In this document: positions 40,702 to 50,347 of the stretch, in pieces
Layout: each line of letters opens with the position of its first letter
Numbering within the stretch: the first letter of the stretch is position 1
Assembly: GCF_013408535.1 (NCBI RefSeq)
Contig: NZ_JACBZA010000001.1
Coordinates: 6,408,850-6,472,849 of the forward strand
Length of the DNA stretch: 64,000 nucleotides
Source: Actinopolymorpha cephalotaxi
Lineage (GTDB): Bacteria > Actinomycetota > Actinomycetes > Propionibacteriales > Actinopolymorphaceae
Direction: 5' to 3'
Made by a program: the position numbers and the translations under genes
Notes under the pieces: generated by a model
What the model was told of the DNA's origin: nothing
Seen by the model: the letters and a program-made list of their open reading frames with translations, nothing else
Database searches by the model: none

Positions 40702-41412
40702 TCAGCTGCCGGCCGAGGGCTGCTCGCCCGGCCGCACCAGACCCGTTTCGTACGTCAGGATGACCGCCTGCACCCGGTCGCGCAGATGGAGCTTGGCGAG
40801 GAGCCGTTTCACGTGCGTCTTCACCGTCGACTCCTCCACGAACAACGTGCCCGCGATCTCGGCGTTGGACAGTCCACGGCCGACGAGCTCGAGCACCTCG
40901 CGTTCGCGAGGCGTCAGCGCGCGCAGCCTGCCGAGAGCCGCGGGATCGACCGGATGGCGTCCCTGGCTGGTCATCCGGTCGATGACGGTACGGGTGACGG
41001 CGGGGGACAGCAGGGACTCACCCGCGCCGACCGTGTGGATTCCGGCGATGAGGTGTTCGGGCCGGGTGCGCTTGAGCAGGAAGCCGGACGCGCCGGCGGC
41101 GAGCGAGCCGTAGACGTACTCGTCGTCGGAGAACGTCGTGAGCACGAGGATCCGCGTTTCGGGACCGGCCTCGACGATGGTGCGGGTGGCGGCGATGCCG
41201 TCGAGTTCCGGCATGCGTACGTCCATGAGCACGACGTCCGGGTGGAGCCGGCGGACCTGCTCGACGGCCTCCCGCCCGTTGCTCGCCTCGCCCACGACCT
41301 CGATCGTGTCGTCGGTGGACAGGACGGCACGAAGCCCGGCCCGCATCAGATCGTCGTCGTCGACCACCAGCACCCGCAGCGCGGCGCCCGGACCGCTCCC
41401 GTCGTCGTTCAC
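40702..41412 (-). CDS. NarL-type response regulator (system 1)
   Basis: 236 residues from a GTG at 41412. The receiver domain has VLVVDDDDLMRAGLRAVL, with phosphoacceptor in PDVVLMDVRMPELDG, and T/K residues LTTFSDDEYVYG and GFLLKRTRPEHL. The LuxR-type HTH is at residues 165-225 (LTPREREVLELVGRGLSNAEIA, STVKTHVKRLLAKL). The histidine kinase gene precedes it by 25 bp, so the pair is one operon. Its likely target is the MMPL gene divergent from the kinase. Confidence 0.92.
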   Translation of the reverse strand: MNDDGSGPGAALRVLVVDDDDLMRAGLRAVLSTDDTIEVVGEASNGREAVEQVRRLHPDVVLMDVRMPELDGIAATRTIVEAGPETRILVLTTFSDDEYVYGSLAAGASGFLLKRTRPEHLIAGIHTVGAGESLLSPAVTRTVIDRMTSQGRHPVDPAALGRLRALTPREREVLELVGRGLSNAEIAGTLFVEESTVKTHVKRLLAKLHLRDRVQAVILTYETGLVRPGEQPSAGS

Positions 41413-41437
41413 CCGTTGCTCCCGTCGCTCTCGTTGC

Positions 41438-42682
41438 TCACCGGGCGCCCCCGTCGAAGGGCAGCAGGGCCGACAGCCGGAACGTGCCGTGGTCGGCGCC
41501 GGCCTCGAAGGACCCTCCGAGCAGGGTGGCACGTTCGCGCATCCCGATGATGCCGTGCCGGGTGCCCGGTGTGTGCGGTGCTCCGGTGACCGGCCCGTCG
41601 GAGGAAACGGCCGGCGCGGAGGCGAGGGCGCGTACGGATTCCGGGACGGGGTTCGTCACCGTGATCTCGATCGCGTCCGGCCTGTGCTCGACCACGGCGT
41701 GGGCGGTCCCGCTGCCGTGCCGGGCCGCGTTGGTGAGCGCCTCCTGCAGGATGCGGTAGGCGGCCCAGGCCACCCCGCGCGGCAGCGGCCGGGGCTCGCC
41801 GCGCACCTCGCTGGTGAGCGCCAACCCGTCGGAGCGTCGGCTGCTCAGCAGCTCGGCCAGGGCGCCCGGATCGGCGGGCGTCGGCGGAACGGCCGGGTCG
41901 TCCTCGCGTAGCGCGTGCACCAGCCGGTCGATCTCGGTGATCGTCGTACGGGCCACGTCCTCGATCGTCGCGATCGCCTGCCGGGAACCCGCCGGGTCGC
42001 GTTCCTGCAGCAGCCGGGCCGCGCCTGCCTGGACGAGGATCACGTTGATGGCGTGCCCGGCCGAGTCGTGCAACTCCCGGGCGATCCGGGTGCGCTCCTC
42101 CGCCACCGCGAGCCGGCGTTCGCGTTCGGTGTCGCGGACCGAACGCCGGGCCTGGTCCTCCAGCCCGGCAAGGCGTTCGCGCCGCAGCCGGGTCCGGTCC
42201 CCGGCGATCCACATGCCGGCGAAGATCGCGACCCACAGCAGCAGACCGGAAAGGATCGACTCGACGTTGACCCCCGCCAGCCAGTAGGCGAGCGTGATGA
42301 GCGGGACGAACGCCCCGATCGCGACCATCGCGACGATCCGCCGTTGCCGGCCCGCACCGCTGTAGGCGGTGGCCACCTCGTACGCCGCGATCAACACGCC
42401 CAGCGGAAGCTCGAACGGATAGCGCAGGTAGAGGAGCGTCACGGTGGCGAGGGCGGTCAGCAGGTAGACCGCGAGCGGCGCGAACCGGCGGGCGACCAGG
42501 GGGAGGGTGGCCAGCGCGCCGAGGACGACGGCGGTCGCGTCCAGCCCACGCGTGCCCGGGTCGGGAGTGCCGAACCCGCCGGAGGTGAGTACGCCCATCG
42601 AGACGACGAACGCCACCGCGGCGACCACGACGTCGATCGCCACCGTGGCGTAGGGGATCCGGACCCGGGTTCGTCGGAGCAC
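41438..42682 (-). CDS. NarL-type sensor histidine kinase (system 1)
   Basis: 414 residues from a GTG at 42682. Five or six membrane segments occupy residues 10-170 (TVAIDVVVAAVAFVVSMGVL, ATVTLLYLRYP, SILSGLLLWVAIFAGMWI). The HisKA_3 dimerisation helix has ARELHDSAGHAINVILVQ with the phosphorylated histidine, and the ATPase domain shows the N box QEALTNAARHGSG and the G2 box GIIGMRERATLLGG. The DxGxG G1 box is degenerate. No periplasmic domain is present, so it is an intramembrane-sensing kinase, as is usual for envelope stress. It faces the MMPL gene with 156 bp between starts. Confidence 0.9.
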   Translation of the reverse strand: MLRRTRVRIPYATVAIDVVVAAVAFVVSMGVLTSGGFGTPDPGTRGLDATAVVLGALATLPLVARRFAPLAVYLLTALATVTLLYLRYPFELPLGVLIAAYEVATAYSGAGRQRRIVAMVAIGAFVPLITLAYWLAGVNVESILSGLLLWVAIFAGMWIAGDRTRLRRERLAGLEDQARRSVRDTERERRLAVAEERTRIARELHDSAGHAINVILVQAGAARLLQERDPAGSRQAIATIEDVARTTITEIDRLVHALREDDPAVPPTPADPGALAELLSSRRSDGLALTSEVRGEPRPLPRGVAWAAYRILQEALTNAARHGSGTAHAVVEHRPDAIEITVTNPVPESVRALASAPAVSSDGPVTGAPHTPGTRHGIIGMRERATLLGGSFEAGADHGTFRLSALLPFDGGAR

Positions 42683-42838
42683 CCGCCCAGCGTAGGTGGT
42701 CCCACCCGCCCGGCGGGTCCCTCGGCGGGAGCACTTTCCGTACCACCGTGGGGGTACGCGAGGACCCTCCCGCGGGGCGTTCCCGGTGAGTGCCCGGCGT
42801 TCGTAGCGTCGCCGCGTCACCACAGGAGGTGCGTAGCG

Positions 42839-45052
42839 ATGGCTGAACAGCCGCGGGTCGAGTCCCGCATCCCTTCCCCGTCAGGGTCCTCGCCCGATTC
42901 GTCGCCCGATTCGTCCCCCGGCTCCCGGCCGGCCGGCCGCAGGGGCAGCGTCTTCGCACGGCTGGCCGGCTGGTCGGCGCGGCACCGATGGCGGGCTCTC
43001 GTGCTGTGGGCGGCCGTGCTCGTCGGGGCCACCGTGGCCGCCCAGGCGGTCGGATCGGCGTACCAGAACGACTTCTCGCTGCCGGGTACGGAGTCCCAGC
43101 AGGTGGCCGACCGGCTGGCCGCGGAGTCGCCGGTGCAGGCGGGCGGCACGATCTCGATCGTCGTGGAGGCCCCCGCCGGCATCGCGTCGGCCGGCACGAA
43201 GGTGCGGGTGACCCGGATGCTCGCCGCCGTCCGCGAACTGCCGCACGTGGCCGACGTCACCAGTCCGTACGCGGCGCGGTACGCGGTCGCCGACGACGGC
43301 ACCATCGCCTACGCGACCGTGCTGCTGGACGCGCCCTCCCAGGAGGTGCCCGCCGAGGCGGTGCGGACGATCATCGACACCGCACAGCGGGCCGATGGTG
43401 CCGGTCTGAAGGTCGCGCTCGGCGGTGACGCGGTGCGTGGCGCGGAGGAGAGCGGTGGCGGTGCGGCCGAGGGGATCGGCCTGCTCGCCGCGCTGGTGAT
43501 CCTGGTGCTGATGTTCGGTTCGGTGCTGGCCGCGAGCCTGCCGATCGTGATCGCGGTGTTCGCCGTCGGTGCGACCGTCGGTCTGGTCGCGCTCGCCTCG
43601 CACGTCGCCGTGGTGGCGGACTTCACCACGCCGTTGATGGTGCTGGTCGGGCTCGGCGTCGGGATCGACTACGCCCTGCTGATCTTCTCCCGGTTCCGGA
43701 CCGAACTGCTGCGGGGTCTCGACCGTGACCAGGCGGCGCGGGCCGCCCTGGACACCGCCGGCCGGACGGTGTTCTTCGCCGGCGGCACGGTGATCATCGC
43801 CCTGATGGGGCTGGCGGTTCTCGGACTCGGATCCCTGCAGGGTGTCGCCGTGGCGGTCGCGCTCACCGTGCTGGTCACGATGCTCGCGTCGCTGACGTTG
43901 CTGCCTGCCCTGCTGGCCATCCTCGGCGGCCGGATCGAGCGCGCCGTACGCCGGCACGCCGCCCGGGCGAGGACGGCCGAGGGTGCGCGGTGGCGGCGCT
44001 GGTCCACCGCGGTGCAGCGGCGGCCGGTGCTCGCGATCGTGGTGCCGGTGGTCGCACTGATGGCCCTGTGCGTGCCGCTGCTCGACCTCCACCTCGGGTT
44101 CGCCGACGCCGGGAACGACCCGGCGACGAAGACCAGCCGACAGGCGTACGACCTGCTGGCGAAGGGATTCGGGCCCGGTGTCAACGGCCCCTTGCTGGTG
44201 CTCGCCGAGGGTGGCGAACCGGCCGCACAGGCCGCGCAGCGTGCCCTGGCGAACGCGGACGGCGTGGCCGAGGTGACCCCGCCGATGCCGGCGAAACGGG
44301 CAGGGGTGTCCACGTTGCTGGTCTTCCCGGACTCCAAGCCGCAGGACACCGCGACGGCCGACCTGGTGGACCGGCTGCGTACCGACGTCCTGCCCGACGT
44401 GGCGCGGGACACCGGCGCGACGTTCCTGGTCGGCGGTGCGACCGCGGCGGTGGCGGACTTCTCCACCGCTGTCAAGGACCGGTTGGCGCTGTTCGTGGGC
44501 GTGGTGGTCGGGCTGTCGGCCCTCCTGCTGATGCTGGTCTTCCGCTCGGTGCTGATCCCGGTGAAGGCGGCCGTCCTCAACCTGCTCAGTGTCGGCGCGT
44601 CCCTCGGCGTGGTCACGCTGGTCTTCCAGAACGGCTTCGCCGGTGGGCTTTTCGGCGTGGAGCCGGGCCCGGTGGAGGCGTTCGTCCCCGTGATGATCTT
44701 CGCCATCGTGTTCGGGTTGTCCATGGACTACGAGGTGTTCCTGCTCTCCCGCATGCACGAGGAGTGGGAGCGGACCGGCGACGCCTCCCACGCCATCAGC
44801 GAGGGCCTGGCCACCACCGCCCGGGTGGTGACCGCGGCGGCGGCGATCATGATCGTGGTCTTCGGGGCGTTCCTGCTCGATCCGGGCCGGATGCTCAAGC
44901 AGTTCGGGCTCGGCCTGGCGGTCGCGGTGTTCCTCGACGCCGTGGTCATCCGCTGCCTGGTGCTGCCGGCGGTGATGCAGGTGCTCGGCCCCCGCGCCTG
45001 GTGGCTGCCACGGTGGCTGCGCCGGCTCCCGCGGGTGACGATCGACCGATGA
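42839..45052 (+). CDS. MMPL-family transporter (RND superfamily)
   Basis: 737 residues from the ATG at 42839 with AGGAGG upstream. An N-terminal SSPD-repeat tail (residues 14-30) precedes the first membrane helix (ALVLWAAVLVGATVAAQAVG). The extracytoplasmic domain (SAYQNDFSLPGTESQQVADRL) and the four-helix RND core follow: LVGLGVGIDYALLIFSRFR (the GxxxDY motif) and, in the second half, IFAIVFGLSMDYEVFLLSRM. It probably exports lipids, siderophores or drugs by proton motive force. It sits between two two-component systems and its stop abuts the second response regulator's stop. Confidence 0.92.
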   Translation: MAEQPRVESRIPSPSGSSPDSSPDSSPGSRPAGRRGSVFARLAGWSARHRWRALVLWAAVLVGATVAAQAVGSAYQNDFSLPGTESQQVADRLAAESPVQAGGTISIVVEAPAGIASAGTKVRVTRMLAAVRELPHVADVTSPYAARYAVADDGTIAYATVLLDAPSQEVPAEAVRTIIDTAQRADGAGLKVALGGDAVRGAEESGGGAAEGIGLLAALVILVLMFGSVLAASLPIVIAVFAVGATVGLVALASHVAVVADFTTPLMVLVGLGVGIDYALLIFSRFRTELLRGLDRDQAARAALDTAGRTVFFAGGTVIIALMGLAVLGLGSLQGVAVAVALTVLVTMLASLTLLPALLAILGGRIERAVRRHAARARTAEGARWRRWSTAVQRRPVLAIVVPVVALMALCVPLLDLHLGFADAGNDPATKTSRQAYDLLAKGFGPGVNGPLLVLAEGGEPAAQAAQRALANADGVAEVTPPMPAKRAGVSTLLVFPDSKPQDTATADLVDRLRTDVLPDVARDTGATFLVGGATAAVADFSTAVKDRLALFVGVVVGLSALLLMLVFRSVLIPVKAAVLNLLSVGASLGVVTLVFQNGFAGGLFGVEPGPVEAFVPVMIFAIVFGLSMDYEVFLLSRMHEEWERTGDASHAISEGLATTARVVTAAAAIMIVVFGAFLLDPGRMLKQFGLGLAVAVFLDAVVIRCLVLPAVMQVLGPRAWWLPRWLRRLPRVTIDR

Positions 45053-45715
45053 TCAGCTCTGCCCGGGGCGGACGAGCCCGCTCTCGTAGGCGATCACCAC
45101 CAGCTGCGAACGGTCGCGGGCGTTCAGCTTGGCCAGCAGCCGGCTGACGTAGGTGCGGGCGGTGTCCGGGCTCAGATGGAGAACGCTCCCGATCTCCGCG
45201 TTCGACCGCCCGGCGCCGACCTGCGCGAGAACGTCGCGTTCGCGGTCGGTGAGACCGTCGAGCCGGGCCGGATCCGCCACCGGCGACCGGGCCGCCGCGG
45301 CGAGCACCCGCCGGGTGACGGCCGGGGACAGCAGCGCGTCCCCGCCCGCCACCGTACGGACGGCATCGCGCAGAGCATCCGGCGCGGTGTCCTTGAGGAG
45401 GAAGCCGGCGGCCCCGGCGCGGATGGCCTCGAAGAGGTACTCGTCGTCGTCGAAGGTCGTCAGCATCACCACGCGGACGTCGCTCAGGTCGCGGTCGTCG
45501 AGGATCCGTCGCGTCGCCTCCAGCCCGTCGGTGCCGGGCATGCGTACGTCCATCAGAACGACGTCGGGTCGCTGCGCGCGGACGACGCCGAGCGCGGTCG
45601 CTCCGTCGCCCGCCTCACCGACGACGGCGATGTCCGGTGCGCGGTCGAGCAGGGCGCGCAGCCCGGTGCGGACGAGGTACTGGTCGTCGACCAGGACGAC
45701 CCGGATCCCGGTCAT
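45053..45715 (-). CDS. NarL-type response regulator (system 2)
   Basis: 220 residues; the ATG overlaps the stop of the kinase gene (ATGA), so the pair is translationally coupled. RVVLVDDQYLVRTGLRALL, PDVVLMDVRMPGTDG (phosphoacceptor) and MLTTFDDDEYLFEAIRAGA define the receiver; the HTH is at residues 152-210 (LTDRERDVLAQVGAGRSNAEI, TARTYVSRLLAKLN). It is about 45% alike system 1 by eye and probably a diverged duplicate class, not a recent copy. Confidence 0.92.
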   Translation of the reverse strand: MTGIRVVLVDDQYLVRTGLRALLDRAPDIAVVGEAGDGATALGVVRAQRPDVVLMDVRMPGTDGLEATRRILDDRDLSDVRVVMLTTFDDDEYLFEAIRAGAAGFLLKDTAPDALRDAVRTVAGGDALLSPAVTRRVLAAAARSPVADPARLDGLTDRERDVLAQVGAGRSNAEIGSVLHLSPDTARTYVSRLLAKLNARDRSQLVVIAYESGLVRPGQS

Positions 45716-46878
45716 GCCTCACCTCGGCTCAGCGGCAGGCGGACCCGCACCCGGAAGCCACCAGGCCCCGCGGATCCGCTGTCCGCACGGCCGGTCTCCA
45801 CGGTCCCGCCGAGCAGCGCGACGCGCTCGGTCATGCCGCGCAGCCCCTGACCTTCCTTGCCTGGTTGGGAATTCGGGGGCATACCCCGTCCGTCGTCCAC
45901 CACGTCCAGCGACAGCTGCCCGGCGGCGAGTGAGATCGTGACCGTCACCCTGGTGGCGAGGGCGTGCCGCAGGACGTTGGTCAGCGCCTCCTGCACGACC
46001 CGGTAGACGGTCGCGCCCACCACCGCCGGCAGCGCGTCGACGTCGCCGGTGACCGACAGGTCGACGGTCAGCCCACTTCGCCGTACGCCGTCCAGCAGCG
46101 CCGGCAGCCGGTCGATGCCGGGCGTCGGCTCGCGGGTGCCGGTGTCGCGCCGCAGCGTGCGCAGTGTCGCGCGCAACTCGGCCATCGCGCTGCCGCCGGC
46201 GGAGTGGATCGCGGCCAGCGCGGCCCTGGCGGGCTCGGACCGCCCGTCGGCCAGCGCCTCCTCGGCCACGGCGGACTGCAGGGTGATCACCGACATGGTG
46301 TGCCCGAGGGTGTCGTGGACTTCCCGGGCGATGCGCAGCCGCTCCGCCTCCACCTGTCGGGCGGCCTCGCGGAGGCGTTCCTCGTCGGCGGCCGCCGCCT
46401 GCCGGGTCAGCTCGGTCCGCAGGGCTCGGCGGTTGCGGACGGCGTCGCCGAGTGCGATCACGGCGACCATCAGCGCCGCCTCCGAGCCGAGTTCGAAGCC
46501 CACGACGACGGCCGGGTCGTCCCCTTCGACCAGGCGTACGGGGATCGAGACCGCGAGTAGGCCGCCGCCGACGATCGCGGCCGGCACCAGCCGGCCCCGT
46601 TCGGAGGCGGAGTAGAGCACGGCGGCGATCGGCGCGGCCAGCCCGACCGGCGGCAGATCCAGCGTGTAGTAGGCGAGGATGCCGGCCGCGGTGGCCAGCA
46701 GCGCGGGCACCGGCCACCCCCGGCCGAAGAGGATCACCACCGCGAACCCGAGCGCGAAGCAGTACGCCGGCACCGCCCTGGCAGGGGTCTCGTGCGCGGT
46801 CGCCGCGGCCGCCGCGACCAGGCAGAAGGTGGCGGCGGCGAGGAGCGCGTCGGTGCGGGTGGGCTGGGTTGCCGGCAC
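45712..46878 (-). CDS. NarL-type sensor histidine kinase (system 2)
   Basis: 388 residues from a GTG at 46878. Membrane helices fill residues 10-145 (LAAATFCLVAAAAATAHE, AYCFALGFAVVILFGRG, ALMVAVIALGDAV). The H box is AREVHDTLGHTMSVITLQ, the N box VQEALTNVLRHAL, and the G1 box DVVDDGRGMPPN is intact, followed by GQGLRGMTERVALLGG. No large sensor domain is visible. Together with the response regulator it lies on the far side of the MMPL gene; the two downstream membrane proteins are divergent from it. Confidence 0.9.
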   Translation of the reverse strand: MPATQPTRTDALLAAATFCLVAAAAATAHETPARAVPAYCFALGFAVVILFGRGWPVPALLATAAGILAYYTLDLPPVGLAAPIAAVLYSASERGRLVPAAIVGGGLLAVSIPVRLVEGDDPAVVVGFELGSEAALMVAVIALGDAVRNRRALRTELTRQAAAADEERLREAARQVEAERLRIAREVHDTLGHTMSVITLQSAVAEEALADGRSEPARAALAAIHSAGGSAMAELRATLRTLRRDTGTREPTPGIDRLPALLDGVRRSGLTVDLSVTGDVDALPAVVGATVYRVVQEALTNVLRHALATRVTVTISLAAGQLSLDVVDDGRGMPPNSQPGKEGQGLRGMTERVALLGGTVETGRADSGSAGPGGFRVRVRLPLSRGEA

Positions 46879-47088
46879 GCAAGTGAGCGTAGACCGGCGC
46901 GGGCGGCGGCCACAGTCGCCGCCGGGCGTCAGGTCCGGGTGCCCGCGTACGTCGAGAAGCGACCCGTGATCGCGCTGTCACGCGGCAGACCGCCGGCCCC
47001 TGCCGAACCTAGCGTCGTCGACGACCCCAAGGAGAGGCGCCCCGGATGTCGTCCGCGGCGCCGGAGAACGACAGGAGGACCACCGAAA

Positions 47089-47631
47089 GTGTCCCGTACG
47101 AAACTGACCTGGATCGCGCTCGTCGTGCTGGTGTGGGGCGCGATGCTGTCCTTCGGCGGAGTCGCCGCCGAAACCGTGATGCTGTACCCGAACATCTTCG
47201 GTGACGCGCCCGCGTCGCTGGACCGGGCACGGGAGTTCATGGTCGAGGGCGGCCCGAGCGACTACTTCCCCCCGCTCGGCGCGACCGTGACGATCAGCAG
47301 CCTGCTCGCGTTCGTGCTCAGCTGGCGCAACCCCGGCTTGCGCTGGTGGGTCGCCGGGGCGGCGGCCGTCTTCGTCGCCTGCGAGTTCCTCTTCTCCGTG
47401 CTGTTCTTCTGGCCGCGCAACGAGATCATGTTCGTCGACCCCGTGGGCACCCATTCCGCGGCGTACCTTCGCCAGGTCGCGGAGGAGTTCGTCGCCGGGC
47501 ACTGGGTACGCCTGGCCGGTGGCGCGGTGACCTCGGCGCTCGCGTTCACCGCGTTCGTACGGTGCGACCGTGCCAACGCGCGTGCGGCCGCCGCCGGGTC
47601 CGCGACCGATCCCGCGGAGGTGGCCCGATGA
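47089..47631 (+). CDS. DUF1772-like four-helix membrane protein
   Basis: 180 residues from a GTG at 47089, 10 bp after AGGAGG. Four hydrophobic segments: TWIALVVLVWGAMLSFGGVA, LGATVTISSLLAFVLSW, WWVAGAAAVFVACEFLFSVLFF and RLAGGAVTSALAFTAF. The loop MLYPNIFGDAPASLDRAREF is typical of the DUF1772/anthrone oxygenase-like family, whose members are small integral membrane proteins of mostly unknown role. It overlaps the next gene by ATGA and is divergent from kinase 2, suggesting control by that system. Confidence 0.78.
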   Translation: MSRTKLTWIALVVLVWGAMLSFGGVAAETVMLYPNIFGDAPASLDRAREFMVEGGPSDYFPPLGATVTISSLLAFVLSWRNPGLRWWVAGAAAVFVACEFLFSVLFFWPRNEIMFVDPVGTHSAAYLRQVAEEFVAGHWVRLAGGAVTSALAFTAFVRCDRANARAAAAGSATDPAEVAR

Positions 47632-48074
47632 GCCGGGTGACCCGCGCCCTGGGATTCTCCTGGCCGGCCCTGGTGGGGCTCGCCGCGCTGGCCGCGCCCC
47701 GGGTGGTGCTGCACGACCTCGGTGTCATCGAGGAGGGCACGTTCGTCAACGGTCTCTTCGTGTTCCTGCCACCGCTGTGCTGGATCGCGGCCGTGCTGTG
47801 GCGGCGTCCGCCGCGTCCGTTCCTGACCGTCGTGGTGATCGGCGCGATCTACGCGGTGTTCCTCGCGGCCGGGCACCAACTGCTGTGGGAGCAGAGCTTC
47901 GGGGCTCGGCCACCGGCGCTCGGCGGCAACCTCGCCGACCTGGACCCGGCCGCGCAGGAACGCATCATCCGCACCGCCGCGGTCGGGTCCAGTCTCGTCA
48001 CCGGCACGATCGTGGGCGTGATCACAGGTGCGGTCGCGGCTGCGTTGTGCCGCCTCGTGCCTCGTGGTCGGTGA
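47628..48074 (+). CDS. Small polytopic membrane protein
   Basis: 148 residues, starting inside the stop of the preceding gene (ATGA). Four membrane segments: [59 protein letters not shown] and [20 protein letters not shown]. No family recognised. It is translationally coupled to the DUF1772-like gene, so the two probably form a complex or act in one process. The 3' end overlaps the aldehyde dehydrogenase gene on the other strand by 53 bp. Confidence 0.78.
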   Translation: MSRVTRALGFSWPALVGLAALAAPRVVLHDLGVIEEGTFVNGLFVFLPPLCWIAAVLWRRPPRPFLTVVVIGAIYAVFLAAGHQLLWEQSFGARPPALGGNLADLDPAAQERIIRTAAVGSSLVTGTIVGVITGAVAAALCRLVPRGR

Positions 48075-49566
48075 ACCAGCCGGTCACCTGGGGGTCGATG
48101 TTGTGGTAGATGTGCTTGGCTTCCTGGTACTCCGCCAGCCCGCTCGGGCCGAGCTCGCGCCCGATGCCCGACTGGCCGAAACCTCCCCACTCCGCCTGCG
48201 GGAGGTAGGGGTGGAAGTCGTTGATCCAGACGGTGCCGTGCCGCAGCCGGGCAGCGACCCGTTGCGCCCGGCCGGCGTCCTGGGTCCACACCGCCGCGGC
48301 CAGGCCGTAGTCGGTGTCGTTGCCGATGCGCACCGCGTCGTCCTCGGTGGTGAAGGTCTCCACGGTGACCACCGGGCCGAAGCCCTCGTCGCGTACGACG
48401 GACATGCCCGGCCGTACGTCGGTGAGAACCGTTGGTGCGAAGTAGAAACCGTGCGCCAGGTCACCCTCACCCCAGGTCCCACCGCAACGCAGGGTTGCGC
48501 CCTCGGCCACACCGCGGCGGACGTACTCGGTCACCTTGTCCCGGTGGGCCGCGGAGATCAGCGGACCGGTCTCGGCGTCGTCGTCGAACGGCCCGCCCAT
48601 CCGGATCATCCGTGCGCGGCGGACCAGTTCGTCGACGAACCGGTCGTGCAGCGACTCCTCGACGACCAGCCGGGCACCGGCCGAACACACCTGGCCGGAG
48701 TGCACGAACGCGGCGTTCAGCGCGTTGTCCAGCGCGGCGTCGAAGTCGGCGTCGGCGAACACGACGTTGGGGTTCTTGCCGCCGAGTTCGAGGGCGACCT
48801 TCTTCACCGTCGTGGCGGCGGAGGCGGCGATCCGGCGGCCGGTCTCCAGTCCACCGGTGAACGACACCAGGTCGACGTCCGGGTGCTCCGACAGCGGTGC
48901 GCCCGCGACGGGACCCGCGCCGAGGACGAGGTTGGCCACGCCGGCCGGCAGGCCCACCTCGGTGAGCACGTCCATCAACAGGATGGCCGTACCGGGGGTG
49001 AGCTCGCTCGGCTTGAGGACGAACGTGTTGCCGGCGGCCAGCGCGGGCGCGACCTTCCACGCCGCCTGCAGCAGCGGGTAGTTCCACGGTGAGATGAGCC
49101 CGCACACGCCGACCGGTTCGTAGCTGATCCGGCTCACCACACCCGGGTCGCCGGCGTCGACGAGCCGGCCCGCCTCGAGGCCGGCGAGCTTGCCGAAGTA
49201 GCTGAAGCAGGCGGCGACGTCGGCCATGTCCAGCCGGCTCTCGACGATCCGCTTGCCGGTGTCGAGGGACTCCGCCCGGGCGAACTCCTCTGTCCGGGCA
49301 CGAAGCCGCTCGGCCACCAGCAGCAGCAGGTCGCCGCGTTCGGCAGCCGGGGTGTGCGGCCAGGGCCCGGTGTCGAACGCCGTGCGGGCGGCGGCGATCG
49401 CGCGTTCCACGTCGGCCGTTCCGGCTTCGCTGACGTGCCTGACGTACGAACCGTCCGCCGGGCAGCGGATCTCTCTGGTGCCGCCGTCAGCGGCGGGCAC
49501 CCAGGCACCGTCGACGTACAACGTTGCGATCGGGGACGTGGGTCCGGTGGTGGGAATGCCGATCAT
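48022..49566 (-). CDS. Aldehyde dehydrogenase, betaine-aldehyde dehydrogenase type
   Basis: 514 residues from the ATG at 49566; the GTG at 49593 is an alternative. Motifs of the ALDH family are complete: [57 protein letters not shown] (catalytic Glu), [17 protein letters not shown] (catalytic Cys), [12 protein letters not shown] and the C-terminal [21 protein letters not shown], which is characteristic of betaine-aldehyde dehydrogenases. It probably oxidises betaine aldehyde or a related aminoaldehyde with NAD. The C-terminal 17 residues lie opposite the end of the upstream gene. Confidence 0.88.
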   Translation of the reverse strand: MIGIPTTGPTSPIATLYVDGAWVPAADGGTREIRCPADGSYVRHVSEAGTADVERAIAAARTAFDTGPWPHTPAAERGDLLLLVAERLRARTEEFARAESLDTGKRIVESRLDMADVAACFSYFGKLAGLEAGRLVDAGDPGVVSRISYEPVGVCGLISPWNYPLLQAAWKVAPALAAGNTFVLKPSELTPGTAILLMDVLTEVGLPAGVANLVLGAGPVAGAPLSEHPDVDLVSFTGGLETGRRIAASAATTVKKVALELGGKNPNVVFADADFDAALDNALNAAFVHSGQVCSAGARLVVEESLHDRFVDELVRRARMIRMGGPFDDDAETGPLISAAHRDKVTEYVRRGVAEGATLRCGGTWGEGDLAHGFYFAPTVLTDVRPGMSVVRDEGFGPVVTVETFTTEDDAVRIGNDTDYGLAAAVWTQDAGRAQRVAARLRHGTVWINDFHPYLPQAEWGGFGQSGIGRELGPSGLAEYQEAKHIYHNIDPQVTGWFTDHEARGGTTQPRPHL

Positions 49567-49631
49567 GCGGCCATTCTTCTCACGCTCGCTCACCTCCGGG
49601 CGTCCGGGGCAGCAAGCCGTGCTTGACGGCA

Positions 49632-49668
49632 GTTGTGGGGGATCCACCGGAAGGTGGTCCCCCACAAC
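49632..49668 (-). terminator. Hairpin terminator of the DUF4352 gene
   Basis: GTTGTGGGGGATCCACC (49632-49648) pairs with GGTGGTCCCCCACAAC (49653-49668) around GGAA; one base bulges. It is 40 bp after the DUF4352 stop and before the aldehyde dehydrogenase start. Confidence 0.65.
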
Positions 49669-49708
49669 GGTGCAGCGACAGCTCAGCGACGACGCAGGTG
49701 GTCAAGTA

Positions 49709-50347
49709 CTACTTGACAGCAACCTTGACGCCGCCGGAGAGCATCGAGTCGTGCAGCTCCAGGCTCGCCGGGGTGGCGTCCTTCGGGACGTCGAAGATCA
49801 CGACGCCGGACAGCTTGTTGCCCGGGTTGATCTCCTCCAGCAGCGACTGCGCATCCTTGAGGTACACGGCCGCCTCGCTGTCGGCGCTGGCCTTGCGGCC
49901 CTGGGTGTCGACGAGGTACTGGTTGTCGCCGAAGAAGGTGCCGGCTTCCTTGCCGTGGTTCTCCACCGTCACGTGGACGAAGACGAACTTGCCCTGCGGC
50001 TTGGTGTTGAGGTACTCGTCGCCGATCCGCGCGGGTCCGTCCGTCACCTTCGTGACGGTGAAGGTGAAGTCACCGTCGCGGACCGGGTCGCCGATGCCGG
50101 CGGTCTTCTCGACCTTCTCGGCCTTCTCGCTGTCGTCGGACTTCGTAGCTTCCGTCGACTTCTTGTCGACCTTCTTGGCGTCCTCCGCGACGGCGGCGTC
50201 CGCGGAATCGTCGACGCTGGTGGTGGTCTGGTCGCTCGCCGTGGCATCGTCATCGCCGCCGGACAGCATTGCTCCGACGCTGATGATGAGGACCAGCCCG
50301 AAGACGCCACCCAGGATGGCGAGGCAGCCGATACCGAACTTCTTCAC
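49709..50347 (-). CDS. DUF4352 domain membrane-anchored protein
   Basis: 212 residues from a GTG at 50347. The N-terminus is a transmembrane anchor (CLAILGGVFGLVLIISVGAML, residues 8-28), followed by a Ser/Asp/Lys-rich linker (residues 33-84) and a DUF4352/immunoglobulin-like domain: GDFTFTVTKVTDGPARIGDEY, GKFVFVHVTVENHGKEAGTFF, FGDNQYLVDTQGRKASADSEA. The domain faces the outside. A cysteine at position 8 lies inside the hydrophobic stretch rather than in a clean lipobox, so a lipoprotein is unlikely. The inverted repeat GAACC(CCCC)GGTTC overlaps its ribosome site (50350-50363). Confidence 0.85.
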   Translation of the reverse strand: MKKFGIGCLAILGGVFGLVLIISVGAMLSGGDDDATASDQTTTSVDDSADAAVAEDAKKVDKKSTEATKSDDSEKAEKVEKTAGIGDPVRDGDFTFTVTKVTDGPARIGDEYLNTKPQGKFVFVHVTVENHGKEAGTFFGDNQYLVDTQGRKASADSEAAVYLKDAQSLLEEINPGNKLSGVVIFDVPKDATPASLELHDSMLSGGVKVAVK

